This document shows, piece by piece, positions 21,115 to 31,041 of a stretch of DNA of 64,000 bases. How positions within the stretch are numbered: the stretch's first letter is position 1; every line of letters begins with the position of its first letter. Under the pieces are notes generated by a model. That model was not told the origin of the DNA and searched no databases. It saw nothing but the letters and a program-made list of their open reading frames with translations. The stretch is taken from contig JAWQEG010001391.1 in NCBI GenBank assembly GCA_033782935.1, positions 69,501 to 133,500 on the forward strand, read 5' to 3'. A program made the translations under genes and the position numbers. This DNA is from Petrolisthes cinctipes (Eukaryota > Arthropoda > Malacostraca > Decapoda > Porcellanidae).

Positions 21115-21392
21115 AGGGCTGAGCAGTGTTACCACATCCGGCTAGGTCCCGGGAATTTACCCCGGTCACTTTATGATAGTTTATACTGGTTATATCCCGG
21201 TAGTTTGCCCAGGTTAGGTCCCGGTAGTCTGCTGTAGTCTAGGTTAGGTCAAACTAATTTCCAAATTATATTTGTAAAACGGGGCATTTCTGAGAGAAAC
21301 ACCATAGATGAAAAGTGTGTTAGAATGGTCCAAAATAGTGGGTAATGATACTAAAATATACAATATAGTGAACTCAGTACTTCTGTAAATTT
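21115..21392. mobile_element. GGTA...TACC family MITE (Merlin-like end)
   Basis: It contains the family interior (CAGTGTTACCACATCCGGCT, then AGGTCCCGGTAGTCTG). Its right end, read in complement, is GGTAAATTTACAGAAG, close to the terminus of the Merlin element at 49622. The left end is unclear. Confidence 0.65.
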
Positions 21393-21469
21393 ACCGTGAA
21401 TAACTATGTGTGGTATTGTTTTTTTTTCTGATTTCTATTTACAGAATGCAAGAGTAAGAACACTTCTAT

Positions 21470-21958
21470 ATGGAAGGAGTTTGTTTTATGGAATAGTTTG
21501 GAGGAATCAGAAGCCTCCAAACACACACACACACACACACACACACATTCTCTCTCTCTCTCACACACACCTATATGGAAGGAGCTTGTTTCATGGCATG
21601 GGTAGGAGGAATCAGAAGCCTCCAAACACACACACACACACACTCATTCTCTCTCTAACACACACACACACACATTGTCTCTCTCTCTAACACACACACA
21701 CACACATTCTCTCTCTCTAACACACACACACACACACATTCTCTCTCTCTCTCTAACACACACACACACACATTCTCTCTCTAACACACACACACACACA
21801 CTCATTCTCTCTCTAACACACACACATTCTCTCTCTCTAACACACACACACACACATTCTCTCTCTCTCTAACACACACACATATATGGAAGGAGCTTGT
21901 TTCATGGCATAGTCAGGAGGAATCAGAAGCCTCTAAACACACACACACACACACATCC
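21470..21958. repeat. GGAGGAATCAGAAGCCTCC units with long CA/CT tracts
   Basis: Three copies of the TATGGAAGGAG...GCCTCC unit around an alternating array of (CA)n and TTCTCTCTCT blocks (about 21620-21880). Confidence 0.9.
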
Positions 21959-22197
21959 ATGGTACACTCGCGGTCAGAAATTGTGTCCCGATCCCCTGGC
22001 AAGATGAATCGCAAACAGCCTAGCTTTGAACAACAACTGTGCGTCTGCCTACAACACACATTGGTTCAAATCATCAAAGCTTGGCTGGTTGCAATTCATC
22101 GTGCCAAGGGATCAGGACAAAAATTTTGTTTATATAAAAAAAATTTATTATATAAATAATTTTTTTTATATATATATATTTTTTTTATATATATATA

Positions 22198-22509
22198 TGT
22201 TACGGGACTGGAAGACCTACATCACACCACAACTGCTCGTTGCCTGGTTCGACCCCGAAAAGGATGCGAGGAGAGACCAAGACGTGGTCGGTTTTTGAGT
22301 GTACAGTGTGTTATGAAGGTCCAGATTCCCTCTTTAACATATTGGGCCGTCTGTACCAATCAAGGATCATTCCAAGTTTACAAGATAGCCAATCCTTGAG
22401 TGTTGTGGTTCTGACTTAGGTTTCTCAAAGAATATATATAGCGAGAAAAGCCGGTGCTCAGTGTCTATATAAGTTTAATTTTAAGTTTGAATGTAATAAT
22501 AATAATAAT

Positions 22510-22582
<73 letters not shown>

Positions 22583-23168
22583 GCATAAAATAATATGCAG
22601 AAAGTTAAAATTAAATTAATAATAAATAAATAAAAAAATAAAATAAAAGGCCTTAATGACCAACACCAAGGTCGATAGGCCAGGGAAAAAAAAAAAAAAA
22701 AAAAAAAAATGCTCAGTGTCATTCTTCCAGCATTTCTCAAATTGAAGTGTTCTGTGTGAGGCCCATTTCTCCCCCTTATGTAAGTGGACTAATTGTATCA
22801 GACTGGCATTAATTCAGTTAAGTATTATTATTATTAAGTTTGGTGTCTTACGAGTGTATTACTGGTGTATTACTAGTGTATTACGAGAACTCGGGATTAT
22901 AATTAGTTATTATTGTTATTGTTAGTGTAGAGTTACGTGGTGTCAAGTTATTGTAAGAGTTTTGTATTCTCTTTAACTTGAGTGTGGTATTATTATTATT
23001 ATTATTGGGCAATCTACTGAGTTGTTGAATGGTTTGGGATATATGAATTCCTGGTGTTTTGATGTTCTTGGGATAAATGTGTTTAATGTTAAAATAAACT
23101 TCGTATTGTTTTTACGACTTTGCATTTTAATTAATTTGGCGACCTCTGGATATACTGGGTTTGTAACA
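22198..23168 (+). mobile_element. solo LTR of an LTR retrotransposon
   Basis: It begins TGTTACGGGACTGG and ends GGGTTTGTAACA, giving the TGTTAC/GTAACA inverted termini usual for LTRs. Both edges abut TATA, so a 4-bp target duplication is possible but cannot be proved in this AT repeat. Inside are a TATATAAG box near 22465 and AATAAA near 23093, in promoter/poly(A)-signal order. No second LTR or pol gene is nearby, so it is a solo LTR. About 255 bp of its length is a later insertion at 22466-22709. Confidence 0.75.
22466..22709 (+). mobile_element. poly(A) retroposon within the LTR
   Basis: Identical 11-bp direct repeats TGCTCAGTGTC at 22455-22465 and 22710-22720 bracket about 244 bp. The insert ends in a run of more than 20 A residues after GGTCGATAGGCCAGGG. 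A target duplication plus poly(A) is the signature of LINE-mediated retroposition. The body carries a long (AAT)n tract. The source RNA is not recognised. Confidence 0.8.
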
Positions 23169-24864
23169 TATATAAAAAGAAATGTTATATAAAAAAAAAA
23201 TTATAAAAGAAATTTTTATATAATTTTTTTTATATATATAAAAAATAAAAAAAAAATTTATATAAAATTTTTGTTTATATAAAAAAAATTATATAAAAAA
23301 AATAAAAAAAATTTTTATAAATTTTTTTTTATATAAAAAAAAATTATATAATTTTTTTTTTATATAAAAAAAATTTATATAAAACAAAATTGTATATAAA
23401 AATTGTTTATATAAAAAAAAATTGTATATAAAAAATTTTTATATAAAAAATTTTTTTATATAAATTTTTTTTTTATATAAAATTTTTTTTATATAATAAA
23501 AAAATTTATATAAAAATTTTTTATATAAATTTTTTTATATAAAAAATTTTATATAAATTTATTTTTATATAACATTTTTTATATAACATTTTTTTTTATT
23601 TAACATTTTTTTTTATATAAAAATTTTTGTATATAAATATTTTTTTATATACATTTTTTTTTTATATAAAATTTTTTTTTATATAAATTTTTTTTTATAT
23701 AAATTTTTTTTTTATATAAAATTTTTTTTTATATAAAATTTTTTCTTATATAAAATTTTTTCTTATATAAATTTTTTTCTTATATAAAATTTTTTTTATA
23801 TAAAATTTTTTTTTATATAAAATTTTTTTTTATATAAAATTTTTTTTTATATAAAATTTTTTTTTATATAAAAATTTTTTTTATATAAAAATTTTTTTAT
23901 ATAAAAATTTTTTTTATAAAATTTTTTTTTATAAAAATTTTTTTTATATAAAATTTTTTTTATATAAAATTTTTTTTTATATAAAAACTTTTTTTATATA
24001 AAATTTTTTTTTATATAAAATTTTTTTTATATAAAAACTTTTTTTATATAAAAACTTTTTTTATATAAAAACTTTTTTTATATAAAAACTTTTTTTATAT
24101 AAAATTTTTTTTTATATAAAATTTTTTTTATATAAAATTTTTTTTTATATAAAAATTTTTTTTATATAAATTTTTTTTATATAAAAATTTTTTATATAAA
24201 AAATTTTTTTATATAAAATTTTTTTTATATAAATTTTTTTTTATATAAAATTTTTTTTATATAAAATTTTTTTTATAAATTTTTTTTTATATATAAATTT
24301 TTTTTTTATATAAAATTTTTTTTTATATAAATTTTTTTTTATATAAAAATTGTTTTTATATAAAAAATTTTTTTATATAAAAAAAATTTTTATATAAAAT
24401 TTTTTTTTATATAAAATTTTTTTTTATATAAAATTTTTTTTTATATAAAATTTTTTTTATTTAAAAATTTCTTTTATATAAAAATTTTTTTTATATAAAT
24501 TTTTTTTTATATAAAAATTTTTTTTATATAAAAATTTTTTTCATGTAAATTTTTTTTTTATATAAATTTTTTTTTATATAAATTTTTTTTTTATATAAAT
24601 TTTTTTTTTATATAAAATTTTTTTTTATATAAAATTTTTTTTAATATAAAATTTTTTTTATATAAAATTTTTTTTATATAAAAATTTTTTTTATATAAAA
24701 TTTTTTTATATAAATTTTTTTTTTATATAAAATTTTTTTTTATAAGGTTCGAACAACTGTGCGTATCCCTACAACACACATTTGTTCGAATCATCAAAGC
24801 TTGGCTAGTTGCTATTCATCGTGCCAAGGGATCAGGGCACAATTTCTGACCGCGAGTGTACATA

Positions 24865-25213
24865 CAATGTCTCCATATAAAGACAACAGAACCATAGTAC
24901 TGTATATACCATGAATACAAATACTTACAGTAATCTATAATAATGTGTTGTTGTTGTTGTTATAGATGGAAGGAGGTCTCATACTTGTACAATTCCAGTT
25001 AATTCCAAAACTCCAGTTAATTCCAAAACTCTGTAAAAAATATATAACCAAATTAGTTTATAATTCTTACTAAATCTATTAATTATACAATTTATAATTT
25101 TTACAAAACCTAATACATACACAGGTGGATATGAAGCCAACTTATAATATTAATAATATTAATAATAAAAATAAAAATAATAATAATAATAATAAAAATA
25201 ATAATAAAAATAA

Positions 25214-25244
<31 letters not shown>

Positions 25245-25480
25245 ATTGATAATAATAATAATATCAAAGAAGGCACAGGAAAGGAGACAGACAGACAGAC
25301 AGTGTGTGTGTGTGAAATAGAGAGAAACAGCTGTCTAACCTTACATAGAAAGTGTGAAAGAAGATGCATAGGGAAAGATAAAAGGTTAAGATTATATATG
25401 TAACTGCAATACAACATTATTATTATTAAATGACTTGTGGGTGAATTATTTAATGAATTTGGTGAGTAAACTATACAGTG

Positions 25481-25515
<35 letters not shown>

Positions 25516-25788
25516 ATGACTTGTGGGTGAATTATTTAATGAATTTGGTGAGTAAACTATACAGTGATTATTATTATTATTATTAAATGACTTGTGGGTG
25601 AATTATTTAATGAATTTGGTGAGTAAACTATACAGTGATTATTATTATTATTATTATTATTAGGTTTGTTGTTTTGTAATGATAAGAGTCACTTGGTAAA
25701 CTATTCATTACAGTACATTCACAATAATCAATTAATAACTTCTCTTTCCATATAACCTGTGTAAGAATTTCTGTGGCCAACTGTACAT
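24865..25788 (-). repeat. inverted copy of the 8165-8870 segment
   Basis: In reverse complement this matches the (CAA)n, TAACTGGAGTTGTACAAG and ATT-array regions of the 7921-8870 repeat. At 25427-25650 a unit with TGACTTGTGGGTGAATTATT is present three times, separated by ATT runs. Confidence 0.8.
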
Positions 25789-26216
25789 GGGTTGATTCCA
25801 CAGTGGTATTGGTTTGTTAGCTTCCCAACCAACCAACCACACTTGTAAGGCTTCATTATTTTCCAAAAGGTGAGTATCCGTATTCACAAAATCTATCCAA
25901 CAGTTAGATAATAATAATCACTGTATAGTTTACTCACCAAATTCATTAAATAATTCACCCACAAGTCATTTAATAATAATAATAATAATAAAAATAATAA
26001 TACCAGTAATAATAATAATAGTAATAATAATAACAATAATAATAATAACAATAATAATAACAATAATAATAATGATAATAATAATAATAATAATAATAAT
26101 CACTGTATAGTTTAATCACAAAATTCATTAAATAATTCACCCAGAAGTCATTTACACGGCTAAAATTCTTTTGTTTGCGTGCTTACAAACCAATACCAAC
26201 CACTGTGGAATGGACC
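25789..26216 (-). mobile_element. foldback MITE, family A, expanded
   Basis: It starts GGGTTGATTCCACAGTGGTA and ends ACCACTGTGGAATGGACCC. The interior repeats the 7921 copy in reverse, with a long (AAT)n expansion at about 25971-26100. Confidence 0.75.
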
Positions 26217-26293
26217 CTATATATATACAGGCATCCCAGATAATATTATTGAAATGTTACCCAAAACAAAATATATTGGTAAAAAACATACAT

Positions 26294-26625
26294 ACAGTTG
26301 GTGTCAAATATAATCATCCATATAGGGGTAACACAGGTAAGAGTTTGACAGCTTCCCTCTGTTCCTTAGATGATAAACTTTACAATAAATAGGTTAACTA
26401 CCATCTTTCAATTTAATACAAGCAGTTACACACTACTTAAAACAATAACACACACACACACACACTACTTAAAACAATCACACACACACACACACACACG
26501 TTAACTACCATCTTTTAATTTAATACAAGTAGCTACACACTACTTAAAACAATAACACACACACACACACACACGTTAACTACCATCTTTTAATTTAATA
26601 CAAGTAGCTACACACTACTTAAAAC

Positions 26626-26662
<37 letters not shown>

Positions 26663-26710
26663 AACTACCATCTTTCAATTTAATACAAGCAGTTACACAC
26701 TACTTAAAAC

Positions 26711-26742
<32 letters not shown>

Positions 26743-26840
26743 TACTTAAAACAATAACATCATATGTGAACGTGAAAACATTAGACAGTAAATTGTTTGA
26801 GATTCCCATATGTGGATGATTATTATTGACCACGACTGTA
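26294..26840. mobile_element. mariner-type MITE with CA-driven expansion
   Basis: The ends are TACAGTTGGTGTCAAATATA and TTATTGACCACGACTGTA, with the family interior between. A segment with TTAACTACCATCTTTTAATT plus (CA)n is repeated four times (26395-26750), doubling the element length relative to the 13896 copy. Confidence 0.85.
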
Positions 26841-27085
26841 CATACATACATATACGAGGCCTTCATCTCCACACTGTAGGTAGCCTCGTCACGTCACACA
26901 CCCTCCCAAACACATAATAATATACATACATACACACACACGTACTACATCTCAACCCCCCGATATTAAAGTAATGAAAAAATGTTAAACTTGTCTATTA
27001 CAATTACAAAGAGACTGTCTGTGTAAACTTAACTGTAAAGTGAAGAATATTGATGGTGTTGATGATAGTGTGGTACCAATATGTG

Positions 27086-27340
27086 TTAGGGGGGTGCAGG
27101 AGTAGGGGACAGGTTTGGGGGGAGGGGGGGGGGGTTAGGGGGACAGCTATCCCATTGACACACTGCTGGCTATGTTGTCAACACCACTAAGGGGATGCGG
27201 GGGTAGGGGGACAGGGTTCGGGTGGGTATAAAGCCTGTCCCCTATTCCCGCATCCCCTTAACCCCCCCCCAAGCCTGTCCCCCCACTCCCACACCCCCCT
27301 AAAGCCTGTCCCCCTACTTCCGCACCCCCCTAACACATAT
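27086..27340. mobile_element. G-rich hairpin element
   Basis: G-rich left half from about 27089, C-rich right half to about 27333. The outermost flanks are complementary (CAATATGTGTTAGGGGG and CCCCCTAACACATATTG). A unique segment at 27140-27190 sits in between. Confidence 0.7.
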
Positions 27341-27357
27341 TGTGTTGTACAGTCACA

Positions 27358-27778
27358 GACAATAATATTCATCCACATTGGGGTGACATGTAAATGTTTG
27401 ACAGCTTCCCTCTGGTTCTAATAAATAGGTTAATTATCATCTTCTATTTCACTACAACCAATAATTACTGACTAGTCAAAACAACACATACATAATAACA
27501 AAACATGAAAATATTCGGTAGCAATTATCACAAATGTTTTCTTTCTTCCTCCCTCTCTTTCTTTCTCTCTCTCTCACTATCTCTATCTAACTCACTATCT
27601 ATCTATCTGTTTCTAATAAATAGATTAATTACCATCTTCTATTTCACTAAAAGCAGTAATTACTGACTAGTCAAAACAACAACAACAACAAATACATAAT
27701 AACAAAACATGAAAACTTTAGATAGCAATTTGTTTGAGTTACCTATAGGTGGATGATTAATTATTGTCCGTGACTGTA
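27358..27778. mobile_element. mariner-type MITE, internally duplicated
   Basis: The ends are TACAGTCACAGACAATAATA and TTATTGTCCGTGACTGTA. An interior segment with CATCTTCTATTTCACTA and TACTGACTAGTCAAAACAAC occurs twice, around a CT/TATC tract. Confidence 0.8.
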
Positions 27779-27780
27779 CA

Positions 27781-29060
27781 TAGACACAAGATCATTGATA
27801 TGGAATAAAGTTGGGGCCAAAATTGATATCTTGCAATATTTAATGCCAGCAGAATTTATTGAGTGAAAATGATGAGAGTAAAAACCATCTACCATTACTC
27901 ATATTTTCCTGTCTTGAAGATAGATTTAATATTAATATACCTTTGTATGAAATAACCAATAAATATTTACTTACTTACTCTCTCTAGTAGGCTCTCAATA
28001 TAAGATGTAAATACATTTATCACTATCCTTTGAACACACACACACAGACACACACACCATTACCATAATAATATTCTTGTACTGAAATCACCACATTGTT
28101 TGACTGTTGTTGCCAAGATGAAAACACACACATACACACATATACATACATACATACACACATATACGAGGCCTTCCTCTCCACACTGGAGGTAGCCTTG
28201 TCATGTCACACACCCTCCCAAACAAAATGCCAAACTGTAGATCCCCCCCGCCCCCACCACACACTCCACATCACAACCCCCCCAATCCCTGTTGGAGGAG
28301 GGAGCAGCCCCCCACATCTCCTTGTGGCACTACAAGTGTCGTTTTATTGTTGTCCAAGCGGGCTTGAAGCACAGCACTATCTGACAACAAAAACAGACCA
28401 GATACGTGGAGCCCAACAATTGTCTTGCCCAAGGTGTCCAACCAAAATAATAGCCCAAAAATTATCATTTGACGGAATGGTGATATCATAGGAAAGCAAT
28501 AAAAGGGTTAATATTAGGAATACACTTTGGTAACATTTAAAATAACCACAGAGAAGGCCAACTCATCTCCAAATAAAATCATCACAATTATAATATAGGT
28601 ACCCAACAGCCTCATATCTCCAGTTTAGGTGGAGGGGAAAAAACAACAAAAATTGGATTCTTAATGAAAACTTGATGGCCATTATACCAATCCTCACATG
28701 TTGAAATTTCACCCATAATTAGGTATATGTTTAGGTAAAGAATCATTTAACTGAGTAACCACATTTTTCTTTAATAATAAATATTATTTACATTAAGACT
28801 TCTGCAGCAGTGTAAGCACTGGTACAAAATTGTAAGTAGGCTCCTAGTAAAAAATTGCAAGTTTGATTACTTATAAATAATACTTTAAATTTTGTCTTCC
28901 ATAATAATACGTACAAAAATTATCCAAGCAGCCAATACCTCCTTAAATAATACTAAAACATGTTATTACATAATTATTTTTGTTTATTTGGCACTGATTG
29001 CAAGTTACATGTACTAATTAAGCCAATATCAATTATCTGTGGTCCATATTGTTGTTGTCA
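27781..29060. other. low-copy sequence, no gene seen
   Basis: No defensible ORF. 28140-28230 repeats, with changes, the segment at 26845-26930 (TACGAGGCCTTC...GTCACACACCCTCCCAAAC). The remainder is AT-rich and plain. An ORF at 28096-28491 has no recognisable domain and overlaps that repeat. Confidence 0.5.
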
Positions 29061-29094
29061 GGTGACTACCAAGCAGCACCAACACTGTTACCAA

Positions 29095-29245
29095 GCAGGG
29101 GTTGCTTTGGATACAAAGACGGCTTGGTTTTAACGGCTACCGCTTGGCACGGCTTCGTATCCAAGCGACCCACAAAAACAGTACAGGGCAAGCTCACTTG
29201 GTGAAAACCAAGTGAGCTTGGTGTCACTTGGACAACCAAAACCCA
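29095..29245. repeat. CCAAG-rich inverted-repeat segment
   Basis: Multiple forward and reverse CCAAGC/GCTTGG motifs. 29193-29228 forms a tight hairpin, GCAAGCTCACTTGGT on one arm and ACCAAGTGAGCTTGG on the other. It is probably a foldback element remnant. Confidence 0.6.
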
Positions 29246-29393
29246 ACAAAGGGTTACAGTCATGTTTACATCCATAGTAAGGATTGATAACAAAAACTGG
29301 TTTATCCCTACCACTTCACTACAGGGTAAACTCTTCCTTCACTTCATACACTTACCTCTATTGTATTGTGAGTATATAGTTGGTACTGTTGTG

Positions 29394-29740
29394 AAGGTTA
29401 GGTTAGGTAAGGTAAGGTAAGGTAAGGTAAGGTAAGGTAAGGTAAGGTAAGGTAAGGTAAGGTATTATAGTTGGTATTGTTGTGAAGGTAAGGTAAGGTA
29501 AGGTAAGGTTAGGTAAGGTAAGGTAAGGTATTATAGTTGGTATTGTTGTGAAGGTAAGGTTAGGTAAGGTAAGGTTAGGTAAGGTAAGGCAAGGTTAGGT
29601 TAGGTTAGGTAAGGTAAGGTATTATAGTTGGTATTGTTGTGAAGGTAAGGTAAGGTAAGGTAAGGTAAGGTAAGGTAAGGTAAGGCAAGGTTAGGTTAGG
29701 TAAGGTAAGGTATTATAGTTGGTATTGTTGTGAAGGTAAT
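29394..29740. repeat. (GGTAA)n / TTAGG-like array
   Basis: GGTAA pentamers, with some GGTTA, are broken five times by a GGTATTATAGTTGGTATTGT segment. It is a higher-order minisatellite with telomere-like pentamers. Confidence 0.9.
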
Positions 29741-29876
29741 GGGTGTCATCCTCTATTCAAAACCGATAAAGCTGTGAAAATCCAATGTATTGTGTCACCA
29801 TACATACATACATACATACATCCTGAAAAAACATATACAAATTAGTACTGCACTCTTACATGTTAACTCAATACTA

Positions 29877-30256
29877 TTTTTTTTTTTTTTTTTTTTTTTT
29901 ATCTATGTTCCGACACTGGACATAAGCTTAATCAAGCCCGTTACCGTGGCCCAGGTCAACTGCTGCTCATACACACAGGTCATGACTTCCGAACTGGTAC
30001 CCAGCCACAGAGGGAGGGAAGTGAGGGTTATTCCCAAATACTGAAGCTGTTATGGTACCAGTCAGGGTGTTATGGTACCAGTGAGGGTGTTATGGTACCA
30101 GTGAGGGTGTTTTACGACGTTTGGTGGCCTTATAGTTAGTGCCTCAAACTCAAATCGGAAGAGTAAATATTCTCAGGCCCTCACCTGAGAGGATCGATCT
30201 CCCGACCTCTAGGATATGAGTCCAGAACACTAACCACTCGGCCACCTCCCCTACTA
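29877..30256 (-). mobile_element. tRNA-derived SINE
   Basis: Read on the minus strand, it begins with GGAGGTGGCCGAGTGGTTAG, a good A-box resembling Leu/Ser tRNAs, and a B-box-like GAGATCGATCC follows about 40 bases on. It ends in a poly(A) tail (poly(T) at 29877-29900). A short GTTATGGTACCAGTGAGGGT unit is repeated three times inside (30050-30110). A near-copy of the target without the SINE lies at 30488-30525 (TGTTAACTCAATACTATGGG), which locates the insertion point. Confidence 0.8.
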
Positions 30257-30347
30257 CTATGGGTAATATACAAGAAGAACATTGATGGTATTAATGATGG
30301 TAAGGTATCAGTATAATGTAGGACTCCATATATAAATTAGTAATGTA

Positions 30348-30476
30348 TTGTATACAGAGTATGTAAAGGAGAGTAACATGAGGGACAGTAGGGATGGACC
30401 AAGTAAGGAGGGAGTGTTGGAACAGGGACAACTGGAGACACTTCTGCCGTGGCCACCCCCTTGGAGGGAGTGAGGT
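30348..30476 (+). mobile_element. 5'-truncated 3' end of the RTE-like LINE
   Basis: It matches the last part of the LINE at 34172-34282 (AGGAGGGAGTGTTGGAACAG, GAGACACTTCTGCCGTGGCC) with a few changes. It is a dead-on-arrival copy only a few hundred bases upstream of the full-length element and on the same strand. Confidence 0.85.
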
Positions 30477-30662
30477 TATAAATACACTGTTACATGTTAA
30501 CTCAATACTATGGGTAATATACAACAACAATGGTATGATGAATTATACAAATTAGTATTATACTGATACATGTTATCTGAAGACAATTATTAATACAATA
30601 AATCCTCACTAATAAATATATATAATTGTTAATGATATAATATAACATATAATATAACACTG

Positions 30663-30840
30663 CTTTGCGCAGTGGCAATATCGTAACCAATGAGGTCGAG
30701 GATTGCTACTGTGCTTAACTGCTATCAGTATTGGGAAAAGCAAGAACCTCGGTGACCTACCCCTCCCCAGGAAGGGTAGGTAAGCCTTACCCCGCCTCCA
30801 AGCGGTGACCTCGGGGGTACACCTCCTTTTTTTATCTAGT
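30663..30840 (+). ncRNA. U4 snRNA-like sequence at the head of a LINE
   Basis: 30663-30696 (CTTTGCGCAGTGGCAATATC, then GTAACCAATGAGGT) matches the 5' end of U4 snRNA from memory of the family, with about two differences in 34. At 30727-30740, AGTATTGGGAAAAG is the reverse complement of a conserved U4 internal segment (CTTTTCCCAATACT). The U4 3' stem-loops and Sm site are not seen. A T-run follows at 30828. I infer a U4-derived leader joined to the LINE and not a working U4 gene. Coincidence is unlikely over 34 bases. Confidence 0.6.
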
Positions 30841-31041
30841 TTTTATCCATTCAGGAGGTGGAGCCAAAGGGGAAGGCGGTGTGGGGGTGAGACCTAGCTT
30901 CCCCCACATATAGGTTTTAAGGTTTTTATTGTATTTTTATTGTATTTTAGTGTTTTTAAGATTTTAATTTCTATGACTGCATGTTTTTATATTTTGTGAT
31001 AATTTCTTTTAAATTTATGACCTTGTTTTTAGCTTTTGACA
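30841..31041 (+). promoter_or_regulatory. LINE 5' untranslated region
   Basis: A GC-rich part with GGAGGTGGAGCCAAAGGGG, then a T-rich stretch ending TTTTTAGCTTTTGACAATG at the start codon. The boundaries are approximate. Confidence 0.5.

Larger units (their letters stand above)
22120..24745. repeat. AT satellite, TTTTTTTATATAAAA units
   Basis: Over 1.6 kb of 14-17-bp units of T-run, TATATA and A-run, interrupted at 22198-23168 by a solo LTR. Each unit is nearly self-complementary. Some sub-blocks share variants (CTTTTTTTATATAAAAA near 23990-24090), which shows local amplification. Confidence 0.95.
21963..24860. mobile_element. mariner-type MITE enclosing an AT satellite
   Basis: The outer ends are TACACTCGCGGTCAGAAATT (21963) and its exact complement ending at 24860; the ends match for 23 bases with TA at each boundary. 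The left flank to 22125 and the right flank from 24746 share, in direct orientation, a segment with CATCAAAGCTTGGCT and TCATCGTGCCAAGGGATCAG. An original palindromic element of about 175 bp thus appears to have been split and partly duplicated by growth of the AT-rich array inside it. Confidence 0.75.

Noticed and set aside
28096..28491. 131-residue ORF as a host exon
   Set aside because: It overlaps a repeat shared with 26845-26930 and a C-rich low-complexity run; no domain and no splice evidence.
30663..30840. A functional U4 snRNA gene
   Set aside because: Only the 5' portion matches; the central part is partly antisense, and the 3' stem-loops and Sm site are not seen.
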